The notes beneath the pieces were generated by a model, which worked only from the letters and a program-made list of their open reading frames with translations, was not told the origin of the DNA and searched no databases. A DNA stretch of 64,000 nucleotides from CSSed11-175R1 sp041685735 (GTDB lineage Bacteria; Actinomycetota; Nitriliruptoria; Nitriliruptorales; Nitriliruptoraceae): the NCBI GenBank assembly GCA_041685735.1, contig JAWLFE010000003.1, positions 48,476 through 112,475 on the forward strand, written 5' to 3'. Below are positions 33,247-41,806 of this stretch, in pieces. A program made the translations under genes and the position numbers. The stretch's first letter is position 1, and each line of letters starts with the position of its first letter.

Positions 33247-34235
33247 ACGACGCCTCGTTCTCCGAGTCGCCGACGGATCTCGATGCGCCCGTGGGGCCGA
33301 TGCACGCCTCGGGCCGGTACGAGACGCCCCGTCCGGCACCGCCGGACGGAGGGGTGCCCGCGGCGAGCCGGGTGGATGTGATCCGCCGCTACATCCTGGT
33401 GACCAAGCCGCGCATCATCGAACTGCTGCTCATCACGACCGTCCCCGCGATGGTGGTGGCCGCCGGAGGGTGGCCGGGGACGTGGCTGACGGTCGCGACG
33501 CTCATCGGCGGCACGATGTCCGCAGGCAGCGCCAACGCGTTGAACAACCTGGTGGATCGAGATCTCGATCGCCGGATGGCCCGGACCTCGGCGCGTCCGA
33601 CGGCCCGTGACGAGGTCGGGCCCCGGGGCACCCTGGTCCTGGGCCTGAGCCTCGGGGTCGCCGGGTTCGTCTGGTTGACGGCCTTCGTCAACGTCGTTGC
33701 GGCACTCCTGGCCACCTCGGCGATCCTGTTCTACGTCTTCGTCTACACGCTCGGCATGAAGCGGCGCACCAGCCAGGCGGTCGTGATCGGCGGCGCAGCG
33801 GGGTGCGTTCCCGTGTTGACCGGCTGGGCCGCGGTGTCCGGCGGCTCGCTGACCGATGTGCGGCCATGGCTGCTGTTCGCGATCGTGTTCTGGTGGACCC
33901 CACCGCATTTCTGGGCGCTGGCCATGAAGTACCGGGAGGACTACGCAGCCGCCGGCCTGCCGATGCTGCCCGTCACCCACGGGAACGACGAAACGACCCG
34001 CCAGATCCTGCTCTACAGCTACCTGTTGCTGTCCGTGGTGCTGTTGTACGTCGCCGGTGGCGGTGTGGGGTGGCTGTTCGCGGTGGTGGGCCCGGCGCTC
34101 ACCGTCCCGTGGCTGATCCTCGCCCACCGGCTCCGACGCTCGCGGACGATCGCCGCCGCGATGCGGCTGTTCCACTACTCGACGATCTACCTCGCGACGA
34201 TCTTCATCGCGGCCGCGGTGGATGCGATCGTGTGA
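33243..34235 (+). CDS. ctaB: Protohaem IX farnesyltransferase (haem O synthase)
   Basis: 330 residues, GTG 33243 overlapping the previous stop. UbiA-family prenyltransferase with NALNNLVDRDLDRRMARTSARP (first Asp-rich motif) and the second loop DDxxD-like region YREDYAAAGLPMLPV, and nine helices. It farnesylates haem b to haem O, the substrate of CtaA. N-terminal ~45 residues are disordered. Confidence 0.92.
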   Translation: MNDASFSESPTDLDAPVGPMHASGRYETPRPAPPDGGVPAASRVDVIRRYILVTKPRIIELLLITTVPAMVVAAGGWPGTWLTVATLIGGTMSAGSANALNNLVDRDLDRRMARTSARPTARDEVGPRGTLVLGLSLGVAGFVWLTAFVNVVAALLATSAILFYVFVYTLGMKRRTSQAVVIGGAAGCVPVLTGWAAVSGGSLTDVRPWLLFAIVFWWTPPHFWALAMKYREDYAAAGLPMLPVTHGNDETTRQILLYSYLLLSVVLLYVAGGGVGWLFAVVGPALTVPWLILAHRLRRSRTIAAAMRLFHYSTIYLATIFIAAAVDAIV

Positions 34236-34325
34236 CCCACGCCTGGCGTCCGGACGCGTCACGCCTCCCGGAGCCATCTGCCGCCGAGCGTTGACGGACC
34301 CTGCTCGTACGACCCGGGCGACCGC

Positions 34326-35357
34326 TCAGGAGCGACGTCCCCAGGTCAGTGCGTGGACCGGGGTGAGCTCGACCGACCCCAGGTCGGTGAACCCGTGGCG
34401 CGTCAACAACTCGTCGTACGCGGAGCGGGGCAGCAGCTGATCGTCGATCTGGGCTTCGAAGAACTGGATGCCGGTCATGATCCGACCGGGCACGCTGGCC
34501 AGGCCGTCGTCGGTGTCGGGGTAGGGGAAGTCGGAGATGATGAACCAGCCGCCCGGCGCCAACGCGTCGTGGACCCGACCGGTCGCCCGTTCGGTGTCGC
34601 GGCACTCGTGCATCGAGATGTTGTTGATGATCAGCGTGGCCGGTTCGTCGAGGCGCAGGTCCTCCAACGCGCTCACCTGGAGGGTGACCCGGTCGCTGAC
34701 GCCCGCTTCCGAGAGGCGCTTCTCGGCCAGGTCGATCGAATAGGCGTCACCGTCGACACCGACGAGCTCGCAGTCGGGGTAGTGATCGGCCAGACGGATC
34801 AGGCCGTTGCCAGCACCGCAGGCCGTGTCGACGATGCGGCCTCCGACCGCCAACCGATCCTCGAGGCCGGGAACCTCAGCCAGGCCGCCGGGGATGAGTC
34901 GGGTGTAGAAGGGTGCGCCCGTCCCCGCGACCCCGGCGATCCACTCCGGGCTGGTCTCGTCCCACCACAGCCGCTCGCCGGAACCGAAGACCTGCTCGAA
35001 CCGATCGAACAGTTCGTGCTGCTCGAAGACGAGGAACACGCCGCCGATGTACGCGGGCGAGGTCCGGTCCAGCAGGAGCGTGTCCATGTGGGGGGCGAGC
35101 CGGTAGCGGTCCCCGTCGCGCTGGCACACCCCGGCCCCGAGCGCGGAGCGGCACCAGACGTCGAGGTAGTACGGGTCGAGGTCGAGTGACTCCGCGAGCT
35201 CGTCAGGCGTCCGCCCATGCCTGGTCTGCGCCAAAGCGTCGATCAGCCCGGTCCGCAGCCCCATCCCGATCGTGCGGTGGCTGGCGTAGCCGGCCGCGTG
35301 GCTGAGCAGCCGGGGTGCCTGCTCCTGGATCGTCGGCTCGGTCGTCGATGCAGACAT
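34326..35357 (-). CDS. Class I SAM-dependent methyltransferase with winged-helix N-terminus
   Basis: 343 residues. The first ~110 residues form the dimerisation/winged-helix region typical of small-molecule O-methyltransferases (TGLIDALAQTRHGRTPDELAESLDLDPYYLDVWCRSAL). The SAM site is IVDTACGAGNGLIRLA with VGVDGDAYSIDLAEKRL; INNISMHECRDTERA and GGWFIISDFPYPDTDDG complete the fold. Substrate unknown. Divergent from an HxlR regulator, which likely controls it. Confidence 0.8.
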   Translation of the reverse strand: MSASTTEPTIQEQAPRLLSHAAGYASHRTIGMGLRTGLIDALAQTRHGRTPDELAESLDLDPYYLDVWCRSALGAGVCQRDGDRYRLAPHMDTLLLDRTSPAYIGGVFLVFEQHELFDRFEQVFGSGERLWWDETSPEWIAGVAGTGAPFYTRLIPGGLAEVPGLEDRLAVGGRIVDTACGAGNGLIRLADHYPDCELVGVDGDAYSIDLAEKRLSEAGVSDRVTLQVSALEDLRLDEPATLIINNISMHECRDTERATGRVHDALAPGGWFIISDFPYPDTDDGLASVPGRIMTGIQFFEAQIDDQLLPRSAYDELLTRHGFTDLGSVELTPVHALTWGRRS

Positions 35358-35440
35358 GTTGCTCTCCTTCCTCGATCTTCGTCGCGCGGCGGCCCGTTCA
35401 AAGCGAACGAGATGAGCATGGATGGCCGGCCGACGCCGCG

Positions 35441-35460
35441 ACTAGTTCAACTTGTGAAGT
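35441..35460. promoter_or_regulatory. Imperfect palindrome between methyltransferase and HxlR gene
   Basis: ACTAGTTCAACTTGTGAAGT contains TTCA-N5-TGAA and near-symmetric flanks, in a short A+T-rich patch midway between the two divergent starts. Likely operator of the HxlR protein. Confidence 0.45.
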
Positions 35461-35536
35461 GCGCGCACGACCGGTGGCACGGCGCCAGCTCGGTCCGTAG
35501 GGTCGAAGTCCCGCGACCACGAGGAGCGGCCGTGCG

Positions 35537-36217
35537 ATGAGCACCTACGGACAGTTCTGTCCGGTGGCACGGGCGATGGATCTGTTGGACGAACGGTGGA
35601 CGTTGCTCGTGATCCGCGAACTGCTGGAGGGCAGCCGACACTTCAACGAACTGCACCGTGGGGTGCCCCGGATGTCCACGGCGCTGCTCACCAAGCGCCT
35701 GCGGACGCTGGTCGACGCCGGCATCGTCGAGCGCCACGAGGACACCAACCGGGTCACCTACGAGCTCACACCCGCGGGAGAGGAGCTGCGCAGCACCGTC
35801 GAGGCGTTGGGAGCCTGGGGCATCCGCTGGATGCCCGAGCTCGGCGACGAACACCTCGACCCGCACCTGTTGCTTTGGGATCTGCACCGCAACCTCGACC
35901 TCGACGCCATGCCCGAGACCCGGACGGTGCTCGCCTTCCACCTCCATGACGCACGGCCGGACGCGCGTGACTGGTGGGTGGTCGCCAACGACGGCCACGT
36001 CGACCTCTGCGACGTCGATCATGGCTTCGAGGTCACCGCCAGGATCGAAGCCTCACTCGAGGCCTTGACGAAGGTCTGGATCGGTGAGGTCTCGTGGGAG
36101 CGGGCGCTTCGTGCCGGCTCGCTGCGCATCATCGCGCCGGAGGAGATCCGCCGCCAGGTCCCATGTTGGCTGAAGCTGTCGGCCTTCGCGAACGTGCCTC
36201 GCCCCACCACCGCGTGA
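35537..36217 (+). CDS. HxlR-family transcriptional regulator with C-terminal SCP2-like domain
   Basis: 226 residues. Residues 1-95 are an HxlR winged helix (CPVARAMDLLDERWTLLVIREL, FNELHRGVPRMSTALLTKRLRTLVDAGIV). The remaining ~125 residues resemble a sterol-carrier-like lipid pocket (VTARIEASLEALTKVWIGEVSWERALRAGSL), a combination known in actinobacterial regulators. A small hydrophobic effector is therefore plausible. Probable target: the divergent methyltransferase and itself. Confidence 0.85.
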   Translation: MSTYGQFCPVARAMDLLDERWTLLVIRELLEGSRHFNELHRGVPRMSTALLTKRLRTLVDAGIVERHEDTNRVTYELTPAGEELRSTVEALGAWGIRWMPELGDEHLDPHLLLWDLHRNLDLDAMPETRTVLAFHLHDARPDARDWWVVANDGHVDLCDVDHGFEVTARIEASLEALTKVWIGEVSWERALRAGSLRIIAPEEIRRQVPCWLKLSAFANVPRPTTA

Positions 36218-36296
36218 TCGCCCGGCGAGCGGGGCGAGGCAGCTGACCACGCCGACTCGGTCCGGGAGACCCGTCGTCGCCCTCCCGGCGGAACCC

Positions 36297-36325
36297 TTGA
36301 CCTGTGTGGTCGCGCAGGCTCAACT
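36297..36325 (+). promoter_or_regulatory. Possible promoter of the acyl-CoA ligase
   Basis: TTGACC (36297-36302), 17-nt spacer, TCAACT (36320-36325). Good -35, poor -10. Confidence 0.25.
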
Positions 36326-36348
36326 CCATGCAAGCGGGAGGAGTGCGG

Positions 36349-38220
36349 ATGAACGCGGAGACAGCGGTGGTCGATCAGGCGGTCCTGCATGAGCGGGATG
36401 CCATCGTCGATCGGACGCAGGGACGCACGCTGATCGACGTGTTCATGGCGACCTGCGATGCCAACGGCGGCAAGCCGGCCTTGGTCGTCAAGGACGGTGA
36501 GGGGTTCACCACCCTCACGTGGTCCGAGTACCGCCACGCTGCCAGCATCGTGGCGTTGGGGTTGGCAGCGCTCAGGGTGGAGCGGGGCGACTTCGTCACG
36601 CTGATGCTGACCAACCGCCCCGAGCACGTCATCGCGGACATCGGGACCCTGCTGGCCGGCGCGACGCCGGTGTCGGTCTACAACACGCTCACCGCGGAAC
36701 AGGTCGGCTACATCGCCGGCAACTGCGACGCCAGGGTCGCGATCGTCGAGGATGCGGCGTTCCTCGACCGGTGGCTGACCGTCGCCGACGACCTGGCGGT
36801 CGAGCACCTGATCGTCGTGGATGCGACCGGTGTCGACACGGACGATCCCCGCGTGTCCACGTGGGACGATCTACTCGCGTCCGGCCGCGCGGCCCTGGAC
36901 GAGGACGCCGGTGCCCTGGAGGCGCGGTGGCGGGCGGTGCGTCCCGACGACGCCGTCACGCTGATCTACACCTCGGGGACCACGGGCCCCCCGAAGGGTG
37001 TGATCATCACCCACCAGAACCTGCTGTACATGCTGGAGGTGGTCAAGGGCCTGCTGGACATGCAGCCGGGACAACGGGGCATCTCCTACCTCCCGCTCGC
37101 CCACGTCGCCGAGCGGATGACGACCCACTACAACGGCATCAACATCGGTGGCACCGTCTACTTCGTGCGCGAGGTCGCCCAGGTGCTCGAGACCCTGCAG
37201 GAGGCGCGGCCCCAGATGTTCATGGCCGTGCCACGTGTGTGGGAGAAGATGCAGGCCGCGCTGCTGGCGAAGATCGACGCGGACGAGCGCAAGGGGCCGT
37301 TGGCGCGGCGGGCGATCGCGGCCGGCACCGCCGCCGTCGAGGCCCGCATGGGCGGGCGGACGCCGTCGCTGGCGCTGCGGGCCCAGCTGCCGATCTGGGA
37401 CAAGCTGGTGTTCTCCAAGATCCGCGATGGCCTCGGCCTGTCGGAGCTGCGCTACGCCATCTCCGGTGCGGCACCGATCAGCCCGGACCTGCTGATCTTC
37501 TACAAGGCACTCGGGATCGAGATCCTCGAGGTGTACGGGATGACGGAGTCGACGGCCGTGATCACCGCCAACGAGTCCGGCAAGGTTCGGATCGGCACGG
37601 TCGGGACCCCGCTGCCCGGCATCGAGGTCCGCATCGCCGACGACGGCGAGATCCTCGCCCGCGGCCCCATCGTCACCCCGGGCTACTGGCGACGTGACGA
37701 TGCCACCGCCGAAGCGGTCGATGCCGACGGGTGGTTGCACACCGGGGACCTCGGCACGATGGACGACGACGGCTACGTCCGGATCGTCGGCCGGAAGAAG
37801 GAGCTGATCATCACGGCCGGCGGGAAGAACCTCTCCCCCAACAACATCGAGGAGGTGATCAAGCAACGATCGCCGATCATCGCGCAGATCTGCGCGGTGG
37901 GTGATGACCGTCCCTTCATCGGTGCCCTCATCGTGTTGGACGCCGAGGTCCTGCCGGGGTGGTGTGGGGCCAACGACGCGCCGTTCACCTCGGTCGCCGC
38001 GGCCGCGGACCACCCGTCGGTGATCGCTGAGGTCCAGCGGGCGATCGACGCGGGCAACGAACACCTCGCGCGCGTGGAGCAGGTCAAGCAGTGGCGGATC
38101 GTGCCGGCGGAGTGGACGGCGGAGTCTGAGGAGCTGACCCCGTCGCTGAAGCTGAAGCGCAACGTCATCCACAGCAAGTACGCCGAGGTCATCGACGAGC
38201 TGTACACGTCGGGTGCCTGA
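36349..38220 (+). CDS. Long-chain fatty acyl-CoA ligase (AMP-forming)
   Basis: 623 residues from ATG 36349, preceded by GGGAGGAG. ANL-superfamily motifs: YTSGTTGPPKGVIITH (P-loop), YGMTESTAVIT, GWLHTGDLGTMDDDGY and GRKKELIITAGGKNLSPNNIE with the C-terminal lysine region SLKLKRNVI. Closest layout is the FadD15-type long-chain ligase. It adenylates a fatty acid and forms the CoA thioester. Its last codons overlap the next gene by 8 nt. Confidence 0.9.
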   Translation: MNAETAVVDQAVLHERDAIVDRTQGRTLIDVFMATCDANGGKPALVVKDGEGFTTLTWSEYRHAASIVALGLAALRVERGDFVTLMLTNRPEHVIADIGTLLAGATPVSVYNTLTAEQVGYIAGNCDARVAIVEDAAFLDRWLTVADDLAVEHLIVVDATGVDTDDPRVSTWDDLLASGRAALDEDAGALEARWRAVRPDDAVTLIYTSGTTGPPKGVIITHQNLLYMLEVVKGLLDMQPGQRGISYLPLAHVAERMTTHYNGINIGGTVYFVREVAQVLETLQEARPQMFMAVPRVWEKMQAALLAKIDADERKGPLARRAIAAGTAAVEARMGGRTPSLALRAQLPIWDKLVFSKIRDGLGLSELRYAISGAAPISPDLLIFYKALGIEILEVYGMTESTAVITANESGKVRIGTVGTPLPGIEVRIADDGEILARGPIVTPGYWRRDDATAEAVDADGWLHTGDLGTMDDDGYVRIVGRKKELIITAGGKNLSPNNIEEVIKQRSPIIAQICAVGDDRPFIGALIVLDAEVLPGWCGANDAPFTSVAAAADHPSVIAEVQRAIDAGNEHLARVEQVKQWRIVPAEWTAESEELTPSLKLKRNVIHSKYAEVIDELYTSGA

Positions 38221-39004
38221 CCGCCACGTTCCGATGCTGCGTGTGGGTCCGCTGCGGACCGTGCTGGGACGCGCCGCTGTCCGTGCCGCAGGCGCGGTCA
38301 TCGTCGTGGGTGTGCTCGTGGTCGGTGTCGGTGCGGGTGCCCTCGCCCATCCGTCGGGGGAGTTCGGGCCGCCGACCGCGCGCCTGTCGGCCGAGGGACG
38401 GACCGTCACGATCGAGCTGTCCGCGCCGCCCGACGATGCTGCCGCCATCGGCACGGCCGTCGGGTTGCTCCCCGAGGATGCGATGGAGGCGTTCCTGCTG
38501 GAGGACGAAGGGGCCCAGCCGACCGCCGCGCAGATCCGGGAGCTGTCGGCGTCACCGGCCCTGCGTGCCTACCTCCTCGATCATGTCCAGGTCCTGCAGG
38601 ATGGGCGCGCCTGCGCTGGGACAGCCCGTCCCGCCGCGGACCTGCTCGCGGACGGTGCGGAGCTGACGTTCACCTGTGAGCAGCCGGTGGAGCTCGTGGA
38701 TGTGCGCATCACGGTCCTGCACGATCAGGATCCGAGGTACGCCACGTTCGGTCTGGACGGGGCGAGGTGGACGGTCCTGTTCACCGCCGCGCAGCCCGAG
38801 CATCGCTGGGACGCCGGGTCATCCGCATCCGGACCGCGGCCGTTCGCCCTGCTGGCGACCGTCGGCGGGGTGCTGCTGGCCCTGGGGGCGTTCGCCTGGC
38901 TGCTCGTGGGCCGGCGTCGCTCCTCATCCGACCCCGGGCCGGGGCCGGGCGTCGTCGGCGGGGTCCCGGACCGGGAGACTGAAGGCCAGCTCGGCGCCCG
39001 CTGA
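38213..39004 (+). CDS. Secreted, membrane-anchored hypothetical protein
   Basis: 263 residues; GTG 38213 overlaps the ligase end, ATG 38234 is an alternative. Signal segment VRAAGAVIVVGVLVVGVGAGALA is followed by HPSGEFGPPTARLSAEG, resembling the AHPLG-type opening of extracytoplasmic domains found in some nickel/cobalt transporter-related proteins; it has two cysteines and a C-terminal helix (PFALLATVGGVLLALGAFAWLLV). Its 3' end overlaps the convergent kinase gene by 81 nt. Function unknown. Confidence 0.65.
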   Translation: MPDRHVPMLRVGPLRTVLGRAAVRAAGAVIVVGVLVVGVGAGALAHPSGEFGPPTARLSAEGRTVTIELSAPPDDAAAIGTAVGLLPEDAMEAFLLEDEGAQPTAAQIRELSASPALRAYLLDHVQVLQDGRACAGTARPAADLLADGAELTFTCEQPVELVDVRITVLHDQDPRYATFGLDGARWTVLFTAAQPEHRWDAGSSASGPRPFALLATVGGVLLALGAFAWLLVGRRRSSSDPGPGPGVVGGVPDRETEGQLGAR

Positions 39005-40165
39005 GGGCTCGATCCAGATCCGCCCACCGTGGGCCGAGATCAGCTCGCGGGAGATGGCCAGGCCCAACCCGGCGCCACCCCCGGGTCGCTCCCGGGCCGG
39101 GTCCGCGCGCGAGAACTGCTCGAACGCCTGCGCGACGAACCCGGGTGGGAAGCCGGGGCCCTCGTCGTGCACCCGGACGGTGGTCGCGCCATCGTGCTCA
39201 CGGACGCTGACCTCGATCGTCGATGCTGGCGGTGCGTGCCGGATCGCGTTGTCGAGCAGGTTGCGCAGCACGCGGTCCAACGCCAGGGGATCGCCGGTGA
39301 TCAGATCGGTCGCGTCGGTGGTGAGCCGGACCTCGATCCCGTGGCGCGCGGCCAGCGGCGCGACCGCCTCCACCGCTCCCTCCGCCACCTCGGCGAGGTC
39401 GACCGGCATGGTGTCCAGGGGTTGTTCGCCGGCCTCCAGCCGCGACAGGACGAACAGGTCGTCGACCATGCCGCGGAGTCGATCGATGTCACCGCGCATC
39501 GACCGCAGGTAGCGATCCGGGTCCGGGGCCACACCGTCTTCGATCGCCTCGATCGCCGCCTGCATGCTGGCCAGCGGGGTGCGCAGATCATGGCCGATGG
39601 CCGCCAGCAGGTGCCGCCGTGCGGCCTCACCCCGCTCCCGCTGGTCCTCGAGCCGGGCCAGTTGCCCGACCATGCGGTCCACGGACGCCGCCAGTTCCCC
39701 GACCTCGTCGCCCCGCTGCACCTCGGTCCGCACGGTCAGGTCGCCCTCGGCGACGCGTCTGGCCGCATCGGCCAGGGTGCGCAGGTCGGTCGTCAACGGG
39801 CCCGTGACGCCAACCGCGACGATCACCCCGAGGCCGGTGCCGAGGAACAGGGCCGCGAGCACCACGCGCAGGTCCGCGGGCGCCAGGAACATCGCGCCGG
39901 CGGAGGCGGCGACGACCCCACCGGTGACCGCGACCGCGGCGACCGCGACGACCAGGATCGTCCACCGCAGGGACGGCAGACGCCGGTGCAGCCGCGTCAG
40001 TCCCCAACCGATCGTTCCCGCGAGCGCGACCGAGGCGGCGAACACCCCGTACAGCAGGAACCGGTCGTCGGATTCGACCTGCATCCCCGCTTCGCTGACG
40101 ATCAGGACCAGGGCGGCGAACCCCAGCCCGGTCAACACCACGGTGATCGAGACGCGGGCCCTCAC
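38924..40165 (-). CDS. Membrane sensor histidine kinase (OmpR-pair partner)
   Basis: 413 residues from GTG 40165, overlapping the regulator stop by 4 nt. Four N-terminal helices, a HAMP linker (GPLTTDLRTLADAARRVAEGDLTVR), phosphoacceptor AIGHDLRTPLASMQ, N-box VLRNLLDNAIRHAPP, G1 HDEGPGFPPG and G2 GLGLAISRELISAHGG. Little external sensing domain, so it may sense the membrane itself. Works with the response regulator upstream. Tail-to-tail overlap with the secreted-protein gene. Confidence 0.9.
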   Translation of the reverse strand: MRARVSITVVLTGLGFAALVLIVSEAGMQVESDDRFLLYGVFAASVALAGTIGWGLTRLHRRLPSLRWTILVVAVAAVAVTGGVVAASAGAMFLAPADLRVVLAALFLGTGLGVIVAVGVTGPLTTDLRTLADAARRVAEGDLTVRTEVQRGDEVGELAASVDRMVGQLARLEDQRERGEAARRHLLAAIGHDLRTPLASMQAAIEAIEDGVAPDPDRYLRSMRGDIDRLRGMVDDLFVLSRLEAGEQPLDTMPVDLAEVAEGAVEAVAPLAARHGIEVRLTTDATDLITGDPLALDRVLRNLLDNAIRHAPPASTIEVSVREHDGATTVRVHDEGPGFPPGFVAQAFEQFSRADPARERPGGGAGLGLAISRELISAHGGRIWIEPSAGAELAFSLPVRDPADDARPRPGVG

Positions 40166-40881
40166 GGGTCGAACCGGTAGCCGACGCCGCGCACCGTGAT
40201 GAGGTGCTGCGGACGCCCGGGGTCGGGTTCGACCTTCTGCCGCAGGTGGCCGACGTGGACGGTCACGGTTGCCGGGTCCTGCCACTCCGGCGACGAGTCC
40301 CAGACATGCTCGAGGAGTTGGGCGCGGGTGAAGACCTGGCGCGGCGCATGGACGAGGAAGGTCAGCAGATCGAACTCCCGGCGGGTGAGGTCGATGAGCT
40401 CACCGTCGACGCGTACCTCCCGGGTCGCCTCGTCGATGCGGGTCGCCCCGAACCGCAGGATCCCGGTCGGCGCCGTGACGCCCGACCGGCGGAGCACCGA
40501 CGCGACCCGGGCGGACAGTTCGCGGGGTGAGAACGGTTTGACCACGTAGTCGTCCGCCCCCAGTTGCAGGCCGCGGATCCGGTCGCCCTCGTCCCCTCTG
40601 GCGGTCAGGACGATCACGGGCAGGCTCCCGGTCCGCCGGATCTCGCGCAGGATGCTCAGCCCGTCGGCACCCGGCAACATCAGGTCGAGGACGGCCAGGT
40701 CGAACGATCGGCGCGCGAGTTCGTCCAGCGCCGTGGTGCCGTTGGCCACGACCGTGACGTGGTGGCCATCGTGCTCGAGGTAGCGCGCGACGACCTCCCG
40801 GACCATCGGCTCGTCGTCGACGATGAGCACCTGCGCGGCCGCGGTCGCTGGAGGATCGGATGCTGCCGGTGACGGGGCCAT
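40162..40881 (-). CDS. OmpR-family response regulator
   Basis: 239 residues. Receiver with DDE, the phospho-Asp in LAVLDLMLPGADG, TARG and the Lys in DDYVVKPFSPREL; winged helix ending HLITVRGVGYRFDP. Divergent from the DM13/DUF3179/molybdoenzyme operon, a likely target along with its own operon. Confidence 0.93.
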   Translation of the reverse strand: MAPSPAASDPPATAAAQVLIVDDEPMVREVVARYLEHDGHHVTVVANGTTALDELARRSFDLAVLDLMLPGADGLSILREIRRTGSLPVIVLTARGDEGDRIRGLQLGADDYVVKPFSPRELSARVASVLRRSGVTAPTGILRFGATRIDEATREVRVDGELIDLTRREFDLLTFLVHAPRQVFTRAQLLEHVWDSSPEWQDPATVTVHVGHLRQKVEPDPGRPQHLITVRGVGYRFDP

Positions 40882-41041
40882 CGGCGCATCGTAGGCCCGG
40901 GTGGGGCTGTCCAGGGGGTCGGTGACGACTTTCGCGCGATTTCATCCCTGGTTTCGAAGGGCTTGTCGTCGGTCTGGGTTACTGGGAACATCGAGGTTGT
41001 CGCGCCGGGCGGCAACATCCCATCTGTGAGGGTCGAGTCCC

Positions 41042-41755
41042 ATGTCAACCCTGGAGAAGCCGAGCCTGCGCGATCGCGTGCGCGCCCGGCCGGTGCTGTT
41101 CGGCGCGATCACCGTCGCGGCGATCGTCGCGGTCGTGGTCGTGCTGGTCGTGTTCCAACCACAACGACTGCTCTACGACAACGTCGTCGACGACGAGTTC
41201 CCGGTGGTGGAGTCCTCGCCAGAGACCGAGGAGCCGACGGCCGACGACCCGCCAGCTGATGGGTCGGAGGCCGATGCCTCCGACGATGCCAGCTCCGCGG
41301 GAGACGCCGGTGGGGCGGACGACGCAGCGATGGAGGATGGTGACGCCACAGCGGCTGGTGGGTCGGCCGACGACGCGGCCGACAACATGGCCGATGATGC
41401 GCCCGAGACGACCGGACCGGTGGCCCTGGCCACCGGCGACTTCGTCTCCCGCAGCCGCTACACCGTGACCGGGGACGCGACGGTCTACGAGTTGGAGGAT
41501 GGCTCGCGCACCCTGCGCCTGGAGGACTTCGAATCCACCAACGGGCCGAACCTGTTCGTGTACCTGACGGCCGCGGATGCGGACGACCCCGACGCTGACC
41601 TCGACGCGGACTACGTGGACCTCGGCGCCCTGCGGGGCAACGTGGGGAACCAGAACTACGACATCCCGGCGGATGTCGATCTGGACGTCTACGACACCGT
41701 GGTCATCTGGTGCCGTCCGTTCTCGGTGGCCTTCGGTGCCGCAGACCTGTCCTGA
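41042..41755 (+). CDS. DM13-domain membrane-anchored protein
   Basis: 237 residues; ATG follows GAGGGTCGAG. Cytoplasmic basic start, one helix (VLFGAITVAAIVAVVVVLVVF), a ~75-residue Asp/Ala/Glu-rich linker, then a DM13 domain (ATGDFVSRSRYTVTGDATVYELEDGSRTLRLEDF-like start; NLFVYLTAAD; YDTVVIWCRPFSVAFG with the invariant Cys). DM13 is described as a putative extracellular electron-transfer domain. First gene of a probable three-gene redox operon. Confidence 0.85.
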   Translation: MSTLEKPSLRDRVRARPVLFGAITVAAIVAVVVVLVVFQPQRLLYDNVVDDEFPVVESSPETEEPTADDPPADGSEADASDDASSAGDAGGADDAAMEDGDATAAGGSADDAADNMADDAPETTGPVALATGDFVSRSRYTVTGDATVYELEDGSRTLRLEDFESTNGPNLFVYLTAADADDPDADLDADYVDLGALRGNVGNQNYDIPADVDLDVYDTVVIWCRPFSVAFGAADLS

Positions 41756-41806
41756 CCGGGGACCTCGGGTCGACGTCGAACGCCAGACACATCGATGGAG
41801 GCGACC

